From positions 1 to 5,059 of the forward strand of contig DAOWMX010000180.1 of assembly GCA_030642885.1 (NCBI GenBank): a stretch of 5,059 nt of DNA, written 5' to 3'. Both the position numbers and the translations under genes were made by a program. Below, one piece after another: positions 1 through 4,523 of the stretch; positions within the stretch are counted from its first letter, which is position 1; every line of letters begins with the position of its first letter. Below the pieces are notes generated by a model that saw nothing but the letters and a program-made list of their open reading frames with translations, was not told the DNA's origin and made no database searches. Source of the DNA: Anaerolineales bacterium (GTDB lineage: Bacteria > Chloroflexota > Anaerolineae > Anaerolineales > E44-bin32).

Positions 1-324
1 CAGGATATTGCTCGACCCGATTGGTCTCCCGATGGCGGCACGATTCTCTTTGAGAAAGTGATCGGCAATATCCCCCGACTGGTTGCTATATCCGTCGCCG
101 ATGGTGGGGTGCGCGAGATCCAGATCTGCCAGGAGGGGCGGCTCTCGTTCCAACCGATGAGTGAGCCGGCCTGGTCGCCGGATGGTCAATGGATTGCTTT
201 CGAGGCCTGGCCGGACGGCGCGAATCACAACATCGCTATCATGCGCGCCAGCTGCACCGACTATCAGGAAGTAACAACCGATCCGGCGCTGGATTTCGAC
301 GCCGCCTGGCGCCCGGCGCCGTGA
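1..324 (+). CDS. TolB/PD40-type beta-propeller protein, C-terminal fragment
   Basis: The frame is open from base 1, so the gene starts left of the window; 107 C-terminal residues are visible. Two blades carry the PD40/WD40-like signature: PDWSPDGGTILFE (residues 7-19) and EPAWSPDGQWIAFE (55-68). A final partial blade ends DFDAAWRPAP at the stop. This W-S-P-D-G spacing is typical of TolB-like propellers, which in Gram-negatives are periplasmic and elsewhere occur as outer domains of kinases or exported proteins. Two cysteines (43 and 85) could pair if the domain is exported. The start, any signal peptide and any N-terminal partner domain are out of view, so the full protein could be a stand-alone propeller or the sensor part of a larger protein such as a Ser/Thr kinase. 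The next gene starts about 80 bases downstream on the same strand, so co-transcription is possible. The family call is solid and the exact role is unknown. Confidence 0.82.
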   Translation, partial: QDIARPDWSPDGGTILFEKVIGNIPRLVAISVADGGVREIQICQEGRLSFQPMSEPAWSPDGQWIAFEAWPDGANHNIAIMRASCTDYQEVTTDPALDFDAAWRPAP

Positions 325-390
325 ATTGACAACATGATGGATGCCAATTTTGTGGTGTGGTGTCGAGATAAAGAACAAGAACACATCGTC

Positions 391-396
391 GAGGAG
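391..396 (+). promoter_or_regulatory. Ribosome binding site deciding the FHA start
   Basis: GAGGAG lies 7 bases before ATG 404. The alternative in-frame ATG at 341 has no comparable purine-rich element, and its extra 21 residues look unlike the start of an FHA protein. This sets the start at 404. Confidence 0.7.
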
Positions 397-403
397 TGAG
401 GAA

Positions 404-883
404 ATGCCACTAGAGAGTTCTGTCGGCTGGCTGGTTGTGCTTTCAGAAAGCATCAGCGGCCAGCGGTTCGCGTTGGATCGAGAAGAGAACCTGATTGGGC
501 GCGGTACAGGTTGTCACATCCAACTCAAGGACCCCAAGGTCTCGCGTACGCACGCGCAGATCACAATAAATGCAGGGCAGCTGACGATAGAAGACCTGGA
601 TAGCACGCAAGGTGTTCTGATCAATGGGGAGCGGGTCGATGAGTGCCAACTAAAGGATGGAGACCTTATCCAATTAGGGGATACGCGGCTGCAGGTTGAA
701 TTTGAACAAGACTCTATTGAGACGGTAATGGTGCTGCAAGCAGACGTTACGAGTGTAGCAGGCACCTGTTCACAATGTGGTCATCCATCCATGCGGGAGA
801 GAAATTTTGCAGTCAATGCGGCTCATCCTCTGTTCCCTTTCCGCCACCCTTTGATTTCGTGCAGGAGGCTTTCTTTCGCCTGA
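404..883 (+). CDS. FHA-domain reading-frame fragment (5' part of the broken gene)
   Basis: This is the part that would be translated from the true start as the sequence stands: 159 residues, of which about 129 are authentic. ATG at 404 is chosen over the in-frame upstream ATG at 341 because GAGGAG lies 7 bases before it and the homology begins just after. The FHA core is complete: I31-G-R-G near the first strand, S47-R-T-H50 for phosphate contact, and D66-S-T-Q-G followed by N74-G. The usual Asn of the STNG turn is Gln69 here. The first half of a zinc ribbon, C122-S-Q-C125, follows. Beyond residue 129 the frame is wrong and residues 130-159 are nonsense ending at TGA 881-883. As it stands the product would be an FHA domain with half a zinc ribbon. 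It would probably still fold as a phosphothreonine reader, but that is inference. Confidence 0.72.
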   Translation: MPLESSVGWLVVLSESISGQRFALDREENLIGRGTGCHIQLKDPKVSRTHAQITINAGQLTIEDLDSTQGVLINGERVDECQLKDGDLIQLGDTRLQVEFEQDSIETVMVLQADVTSVAGTCSQCGHPSMRERNFAVNAAHPLFPFRHPLISCRRLSFA

Positions 884-932
884 GGGCGCTCCACCATGCG
901 GGGAGGATGGACTCGGCGACCTATCGGAAGAA

Positions 933-1439
933 TTGGAGAAGATTGTTATCCAAGATGGCTCTGGTGGTTTTTGGATGCCGGGCGTTGAAAGCAGTGAGCG
1001 GCTGGGGGAGGTGTATCAGGAACCATCGGCGGCAGAGAGAAAGCGGAGCGGGTGGATCTATAAGCAGGAGACCGATGCCTGGGAGAAAGCGCCGTGGCAT
1101 CCGGATGAGATTGATAAGCGTATACGGGCGGGGATGCTGAAGACGGACCGGGCGATCGATGCGATCGTGGACAAACTGCCTGTGAGCCAGTGGGGGAAGA
1201 TTGAGGCATTGCAGGATAAGCTCCTATCTGCGGGTAGTCCGAATGCGGAGGATTTAATGCGGGTTCTGCGTCTCAGGCAAACAGTGATGTCGAAGGTCGA
1301 AGGGGAATGCGATCCAGGAGAGTGCGCGGGGATTGGCGAAGGACATCTCGACCAAGCTGATCCCGCTGTTGAAGAACAATCCGAGCACGAGTATACAGCA
1401 GTTGAGCTATTGGCAGGGTGTGCAGAAGCTGTTGGGTGA
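933..1439 (+). CDS. Middle reading-frame fragment of the broken FHA gene
   Basis: Open frame starting from a TTG with no ribosome binding site of its own, so probably not an independent gene. Authentic residues run LEKIVIQDGSGGFWMPG to about VEG (near 1304) and include W-rich positions (FWMPG, GWIYK, AWEKAPW) and a helical stretch IDKRIRAGMLKTDRAIDAIV. The pattern D-G-x-G-G-F-W-M-x-G after a SHOCT-like helix pair resembles the middle of Chloroflexota zinc-ribbon/FHA proteins as I remember them; I could not check this. After about 1305 the frame is wrong, and its last 40 or so residues (Cys- and Glu-rich, ending at TGA 1437-1439) are artefactual. A gene caller may list it as a separate hypothetical protein; I read it as part of the 404-1563 gene. 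Confidence 0.5.
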   Translation: MEKIVIQDGSGGFWMPGVESSERLGEVYQEPSAAERKRSGWIYKQETDAWEKAPWHPDEIDKRIRAGMLKTDRAIDAIVDKLPVSQWGKIEALQDKLLSAGSPNAEDLMRVLRLRQTVMSKVEGECDPGECAGIGEGHLDQADPAVEEQSEHEYTAVELLAGCAEAVG

Positions 1440-1563
1440 ATCTGGGAAAGGGAATGTGACGCCGGGGCAATTGATGCAGATACTTGGGATCGATCATACG
1501 GGGATGGTGAGATTAGGAGAGCAGGTGAGCGCCGGCATCCAATCCGCCGTTCAGTATCGGTAG
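1306..1563 (+). CDS. C-terminal reading-frame fragment of the broken FHA gene
   Basis: In frame 1 the sequence reads NAIQESARGLAKDISTKL and on to ISAGIQSAVQYR-like residues ending at TAG 1561-1563. It overlaps the wrong-frame tail of the previous fragment by about 130 bases. It is mostly helical, with amphipathic segments (LAKDISTKLIPLL, IQQLSYWQGVQKLLGE) and a VTPGQLMQILG turn. The nearest candidate start, TTG at 1333, has no Shine-Dalgarno sequence, so I take this as the 3' end of the FHA gene and not a separate small gene. No domain is recognised. Confidence 0.5.
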   Translation, partial: NAIQESARGLAKDISTKLIPLLKNNPSTSIQQLSYWQGVQKLLGESGKGNVTPGQLMQILGIDHTGMVRLGEQVSAGIQSAVQYR

Positions 1564-1578
1564 TGATTAACTATTTAC

Positions 1579-1592
1579 AACTCGCGGGAGTT
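1579..1592 (+). terminator. Weak short hairpin after the FHA gene
   Basis: AACTC and GAGTT flank a GCGG loop, giving a 5-bp stem that starts 16 bases after the stop codon and is followed by only TTG. The stem is short and AT-rich, so it would be a poor terminator at best. It also overlaps a candidate -35 element for the next gene. Confidence 0.2.
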
Positions 1593-1618
1593 TGACTAAA
1601 TTGGGTGTGTGCTGTAAT
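1592..1618 (+). promoter_or_regulatory. Possible sigma70-type promoter for the zinc-ribbon membrane gene
   Basis: TTGACT (1592-1597) matches the -35 consensus at five of six positions, and TGTAAT (1613-1618) matches the -10 at five of six. The 15-base spacer is shorter than the usual 16-18. The segment is AT-rich and ends about 40 bases before the ATG at 1659, a suitable place for a promoter. The assignment is tentative because of the spacer. Confidence 0.27.
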
Positions 1619-1658
1619 TATTGTTTCTTAGATCTAAAAACCAATAGCGGAGGATACG

Positions 1659-2750
1659 ATGCAATGTGAACGTTGCGGGGCAGAAATCCCTGAAGAGAGT
1701 AGTTTTTGTGGGCAATGCGGCGCGCCGAAACCCGCTCAGGCGACCGTGAGCGGCGCGGTTCCGGAGGTACAACCCGTCCAAGAGACCCCAGTGGAAGCGG
1801 TGGTTATCGAGTCCCCAGCTCAACCGGCAGATTCATCGGGGAGAAGCACAGGCCGCACCTGCCTGTGGATCGGGTTGGGGTGTGCGGGCTTTTTAGTGAT
1901 CATGCTCTGTGTGGGTCTGGCCATTGCATTTCCGCTGGTGAATTCCATGCTGGAGGGTGTTGATTTCACGGAAATTGAAGCGCTGGCAACGGCAATGATT
2001 GAATTTTCTGAGCTGGAGAATCTCGAACAAGAACTACTTGAACCAGCGACCACGCCAGAACCCACCGAAGCTCCAGAGCCGGATGTGTGCTTCAATCTCT
2101 TGTGCTTCTCTTACCCGGAGGGTGAGGATTACGGTGCGGTTCCATCCGTTCTCCCAGCCGAACTCGAGGTGGAGTGGTTTGCGGTCCCGGAGCATGTCGA
2201 TTTCACCTTCTACGATTACCCACTCAGCGACACCTTTCACAAAGCACATATCGCGATCTACCCAGTAGCGGAATTCCTTGAGGTCAACCCGGGTGCAGAG
2301 GAAACGGTAGCAGAGCTGGAGGCATTCCTCGCGCTGAAACCAAAGGATCCTGATAACGTACCCCTGGTGCTGCCGATCTTCAACGCCGCGCAGATGATCA
2401 CCGTGCAGGTGGAATATCTCACATTTGAAGATGGATCCGGCGTGCGCTTCGTGAGCCAATACGTGCAGGCTTCATGGCCGATTAATAACAGCGATCTCTT
2501 CTACGCGTATCAAGGATTCACGGACGATGGGTTGTATCTGATCTCGGCGATCTTGGCGGTTTCACATCCCAGTCTGCCCGCAGATGGCGATACCTTCATC
2601 GGCGATGAGTACGACGCCTTTATAAACGCTTTCGAGGCCTATCTCCTAGATGCCGAAAGCCAGCTGGCGCTTGAGAGTCCGACGAGCTTCTTCCCACAGC
2701 TTACTGATTTGGATGCGATGATGGCGTCGATGCAAATTGCGAGTCCCTGA
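1659..2750 (+). CDS. Zinc-ribbon, single-helix membrane protein with large outer domain
   Basis: This 363-residue protein starts at ATG 1659, with GGAGG (1649-1653) 5 bases upstream. Residues 3-20 form a C4 zinc ribbon (C3-x2-C6, C17-x2-C20) of the kind often found at the N-terminus of bacterial membrane proteins. A Pro/Val/Glu-rich linker follows (~25-60), then one hydrophobic helix (~69-94) preceded by Arg62 and Arg66, which predicts the ribbon inside and the rest outside. An acidic helical segment (~100-127) and a T/P/E-rich spacer (128-141) lead to an outer domain (~143-340) with the pattern PEHVDFTFYDYPL, AHIAIYPVAEF, LPIFNAAQ, GSGVRFVSQYVQ and FYAYQGFTDDGLYLISA. I associate this pattern with an uncharacterised domain common in Chloroflexota, from memory. 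Cys144 and Cys149 are the only outer cysteines and may form a disulfide. Its function is unknown; signalling or surface sensing is a guess based on the FHA and propeller neighbours. Terminators follow downstream. Confidence 0.86.
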   Translation: MQCERCGAEIPEESSFCGQCGAPKPAQATVSGAVPEVQPVQETPVEAVVIESPAQPADSSGRSTGRTCLWIGLGCAGFLVIMLCVGLAIAFPLVNSMLEGVDFTEIEALATAMIEFSELENLEQELLEPATTPEPTEAPEPDVCFNLLCFSYPEGEDYGAVPSVLPAELEVEWFAVPEHVDFTFYDYPLSDTFHKAHIAIYPVAEFLEVNPGAEETVAELEAFLALKPKDPDNVPLVLPIFNAAQMITVQVEYLTFEDGSGVRFVSQYVQASWPINNSDLFYAYQGFTDDGLYLISAILAVSHPSLPADGDTFIGDEYDAFINAFEAYLLDAESQLALESPTSFFPQLTDLDAMMASMQIASP

Positions 2751-2804
2751 CCGAATCCTTGGGTTTATTGCGAATCGAACGGGTTTCCCTGTCAGGAATT
2801 AAAT

Positions 2805-2836
2805 AAACTGCCCCACAGCAAACTGCGGGGCAGTTT
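2805..2836. terminator. Strong hairpin terminator, first of a pair
   Basis: AAACTGCCCC (2805-2814) pairs perfectly with GGGGCAGTTT (2827-2836). After one A/C mismatch the stem continues with CAG/CTG around a CAAA loop. It begins 54 bases after the stop of the zinc-ribbon membrane gene. The A-rich left flank and T-rich right arm let it work in both directions; the T-rich run is longer on the - strand (TTTATTTAATT). Confidence 0.8.
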
Positions 2837-2856
2837 AAGGACAGAGGATGTCATAT

Positions 2857-2887
2857 AAAACGGCTGCACTTCTTGTGCAGCCGTTTT
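2857..2887. terminator. Strong hairpin terminator, second of a pair
   Basis: AAAACGGCTGCAC (2857-2869) and GTGCAGCCGTTTT (2875-2887) form a perfect 13-bp stem around a TTCTT loop, ending in four Ts on either strand. It lies 72 bases beyond the stop codon of the - strand membrane gene and 20 bases from the first hairpin. The most natural reading is that it ends - strand transcription, or acts in both directions between the convergent genes. Confidence 0.82.
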
Positions 2888-2900
2888 GATCGAACAGTTA

Positions 2901-2952
2901 GGGTCAGGTTAGACAGACTCAGGCGCCCGTTCTCGCGGCCTAAGCCTGACCC
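2901..2952. repeat. Imperfect inverted repeat just past the holin-like gene
   Basis: GGGTCAGGTTAG (2901-2912) pairs with CTAA-G-CCTGACCC (2940-2952): 12 base pairs with one bulged G and a 27-base GC-rich interior. It begins 7 bases past the stop codon of the - strand gene. There is no T-run, so it is not a simple intrinsic terminator. It could stabilise the 3' end of the mRNA. Confidence 0.45.
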
Positions 2953-2959
2953 ATAGAGG

Positions 2960-3319
2960 TTAGATGAATAGGCCTGCGAACCACTCCAAGAGCCAGTAGA
3001 CAACCCCGATGGCGATGGCGGAAATTGCCGCGCCACCGAACCCGCTTACCTCGAGGCCCGGCATAACTTTTGCTGAGAGCATGAGGACAACGGCGGCGAC
3101 GATCAGGTATACGATCGCGCCGAGAAACCCGCCGCCAACTGCGATGCCGAAAAGACCGAGGAACCACATCACAAGGACTCCCACAACCGAAATTACCAGC
3201 GCGGAGACCATGGCATTGACGAGGCCGCCTACTTTGAGGCCGACGTTGACTTTATCTACGATCAACAAGACTACGGCTGATACAAATAGTGCAAATAAAA
3301 AGCTAATAAAAGTAGTCAT
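2960..3319 (-). CDS. YvlD / phage_holin_4_2 family small membrane protein
   Basis: A 119-residue, very hydrophobic protein. AAGGAG (3326-3331 on the complement) lies 6 bases before the ATG. Four membrane helices are predicted by eye, at about 3-22, 34-58, 64-84 and 95-117. Residues 23-33 (KVNVGLKVGGL) repeat at 84-94 (KVMPGLEVSGF), each just before a helix. The (M/V)PG(L/F)xVSGF-type motif and this internal duplication are hallmarks of the PF04020 family (Bacillus YvlD), and the length fits the family. Despite the holin-like name these proteins are mostly chromosomal, with no proven lysis role; in Bacillus, yvlD sits in an envelope-stress operon. No endolysin or other phage gene is visible, so prophage origin is unlikely. 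The gene appears monocistronic, with hairpins downstream and divergent, empty DNA upstream. Confidence 0.88.
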   Translation of the reverse strand: MTTFISFLFALFVSAVVLLIVDKVNVGLKVGGLVNAMVSALVISVVGVLVMWFLGLFGIAVGGGFLGAIVYLIVAAVVLMLSAKVMPGLEVSGFGGAAISAIAIGVVYWLLEWFAGLFI

Positions 3320-3652
3320 TACTCTCTCCTTGAAGGTTGTTAGATATTGATTGCCATCCCGAGTAGGGCGCCATATTCTCGTGATGGTCCTTTATTGCAT
3401 CTATAGTAACCCCAATTTAGGGGAAAAGATACGCTTTTTCCACTCGCTGGAAATGCGCTCGTCGCGTGGATGCCGCTTTTATTTAAATTGAATTCTCCTG
3501 TTCAATAACCACACCTGCGGAGTCCAACATTTATATGAAAACTGTGCGCATTCGCAGTCTTCAAAGATCCGTTCGAAGGACTTGCGGCGTGCTGTTGGTG
3601 GGGTTGCTAAAACGTAGAACGAGGATCTATTTAATGTAGAATGAAAGAGTCT

Positions 3653-3664
3653 ACACGTTCGTGT
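3653..3664. promoter_or_regulatory. Small dyad between possible -10 and hydrolase start
   Basis: ACACG-TT-CGTGT is a 12-base inverted repeat, 16 bases before the ribosome binding site of the hydrolase gene and 10 bases after a possible TAGAAT -10 element. This is where a repressor operator could lie. A 5-bp dyad can occur by chance and no regulator gene is nearby. Confidence 0.2.
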
Positions 3665-3680
3665 GAAGAGTGTGGCGAAT

Positions 3681-3687
3681 GGAGGAG
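3681..3687 (+). promoter_or_regulatory. Ribosome binding site deciding the hydrolase start
   Basis: GGAGGAG with an 8-base spacer to ATG 3696. It overlaps codons that would be used from the upstream in-frame GTG at 3663, which has no comparable site, so the start is set at 3696. Confidence 0.78.
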
Positions 3688-3695
3688 TTTCGAGT

Positions 3696-4514
3696 ATGCC
3701 CCATCATCAAGGACCTCATGACCGCATATTCTATGAAATCCATCGTCCGCGGGAGGGTGAAGCCGTTTCCGTAACGTTTCTTCATGGACTCGGGTCCTGT
3801 GGTGAAGATTGGATTCTACAGCTGCCGGTCGTCACTGGGGATTACGCTGTGCTTACCGTGGATTTGCCCGGCCATGGGCGGTCTTCAATACGGCCAACTT
3901 GGCCGTGCATTTCTTACTTCGCTGATGAGGTTGCGGATCTGGTACAAACGTTAGGGCTTGGACCGACACATGTTGTTGGGCTTTCGCTCGGCGGTGCGGT
4001 GGCGATGCAGTTGGCGCTCGACTACCCAGAAGCTGTCCGCTCGCTGACGTTGGTGAATACATTTGCGAAGCTGCATTCGGGCTCAAGTGGGTTTTTCCGG
4101 AAGCTGGTAAGGATGGCTTATGTGTTGCTGGGGCAAATGGACCAGGTGGGGCAGTGGGTTGCGTCGGGGCTTTTCCCCGAGCCGGATCAAGAGCTTCTGC
4201 GCCAGGCTGCAGCCGAGCGCATCGCCTCGAACCCAAGCGGCGCATACTTGCGGGCGATATGGGCAGCCACTCGTTTCGACATCCGCGATCGCCTAAATGA
4301 AATCAACGCCCCGACGCTTGTCGTTGCCGGGGAACTCGATCAGACCGTATCGATGGAAGCTAAAAGAGAACTGGCGGGCAACATCCCCGGCGCTCAGTTG
4401 GTCGTAATTCCCGATTCCGGCCATGCCACACCACTCGACGCGGTCGAGGAATTCAACCGAACGCTGCTTGAATTTCTGTCGAAATTGGATGGTGGAAAGA
4501 GATGGGCAGGATAG
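3696..4514 (+). CDS. Alpha/beta-fold hydrolase
   Basis: A 272-residue single-domain alpha/beta hydrolase of typical length, with no signal peptide, hence cytoplasmic. The parts of the fold appear in order: H30-G-L-G (oxyanion-hole loop after the third strand), D57-L-P-G-H-G-R-S (conserved loop), G95-L-S97-L-G-G (nucleophile elbow, Ser97), A211-G-E-L-D215 (acid) and S241-G-H243-A-T-P (His). The triad is therefore Ser97-Asp215-His243, complete and correctly spaced. A helical cap lies at about 125-190. The overall look is of the BioH/MenH/PcaD-like esterase and lactonase group, but motifs alone do not give a substrate, and no pathway genes are adjacent to suggest one. An in-frame GTG at 3663 would add 11 residues, but the strong ribosome binding site at 3681-3687 supports ATG 3696. 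The gene meets the convergent DsbA-like gene 9 bases after its stop. Confidence 0.92.
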   Translation: MPHHQGPHDRIFYEIHRPREGEAVSVTFLHGLGSCGEDWILQLPVVTGDYAVLTVDLPGHGRSSIRPTWPCISYFADEVADLVQTLGLGPTHVVGLSLGGAVAMQLALDYPEAVRSLTLVNTFAKLHSGSSGFFRKLVRMAYVLLGQMDQVGQWVASGLFPEPDQELLRQAAAERIASNPSGAYLRAIWAATRFDIRDRLNEINAPTLVVAGELDQTVSMEAKRELAGNIPGAQLVVIPDSGHATPLDAVEEFNRTLLEFLSKLDGGKRWAG

Positions 4515-4523
4515 ACCTGCGAA

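Larger units (their letters stand above)
404..1563 (+). pseudogene. FHA-domain, zinc-ribbon and SHOCT-like protein gene broken by three frameshifts
   Basis: Homologous-looking protein sequence continues through three frames without any in-frame stop. Frame 2 covers 404-790, frame 1 about 793-932, frame 3 about 933-1304, and frame 1 again about 1306-1563. Each break is repaired by one base at a short homopolymer: one C added at 789-790 restores CSQCGHPS-H-AGEKFCSQCG, one T added at 933-934 restores YRKNLEKIVIQD, and one G removed from 1302-1305 restores VEGNAIQESARGLAKDIS. The repaired product would be about 386 residues: FHA domain (~8-100), C4 zinc ribbon (Cys 122, 125, 136, 139), a SHOCT-like helical pair (~153-185), a Trp-containing segment (F190-W-M-P) and a helical C-terminal half I do not recognise. 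FHA domains bind phosphothreonine peptides, so a cytoplasmic signalling role is likely. All other genes here are intact, which favours real decay, but three homopolymer indels are also the classic pattern of sequencing error. Confidence 0.78.
3320..3695. other. Gene-free divergent intergenic region
   Basis: About 375 bases between two divergent genes, so it should hold both promoters. I see no coding frame with a ribosome binding site and no RNA gene. Visible items are CCCC-AATTTA-GGGG (3410-3423), a small dyad upstream of the membrane gene; an AT-rich patch at 3478-3495; TTTAAT (3630-3635) and TAGAAT (3637-3642), either of which could be a -10 element for the hydrolase but neither with a good -35 at proper spacing; and the dyad at 3653-3664. 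No promoter can be named with confidence on either strand. Confidence 0.5.

Noticed and set aside
326..354. Perfect TTGACA (326-331) right after the propeller stop codon as a promoter for the FHA gene
   Set aside because: No acceptable -10 element is found 16-18 bases downstream; the bases there read TTTTGTGG.
341..403. Upstream ATG start giving 21 extra residues to the FHA protein
   Set aside because: There is no ribosome binding site before 341, while GAGGAG precedes ATG 404, and the extra residues look unlike an FHA protein N-terminus.
782..792. Phase variation by slippage of a CATC tandem repeat in the FHA gene
   Set aside because: Adding one 4-base unit also restores the frame (HPSIHAGEKF), but there are fewer than three units, and it gives an 11-residue gap in the zinc ribbon where 10 is usual. 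A single C indel fits better and matches the other two homopolymer events.
780..1340. Programmed ribosomal frameshifting in the FHA gene
   Set aside because: No slippery heptamer or downstream structure is evident at any of the three breaks, and three programmed shifts in one gene would be without good precedent.
2034..2459. Open frame of 141 codons on the - strand inside the zinc-ribbon membrane gene
   Set aside because: No ribosome binding site or recognisable domain; the + strand gene there is strongly supported.
2960..3319. Prophage holin, implying a phage remnant
   Set aside because: The family is mainly chromosomal despite its name, and no endolysin, integrase or structural phage gene is visible.
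3009..3350. Open frame of 113 codons on the + strand opposite the holin-like gene
   Set aside because: Thr/Pro-rich shadow of a clear membrane protein on the other strand, with no ribosome binding site.
3853..4245. Open frame of 130 codons on the - strand inside the hydrolase gene
   Set aside because: Low-complexity Pro/Ala/Ser antisense shadow of a well-supported alpha/beta hydrolase.
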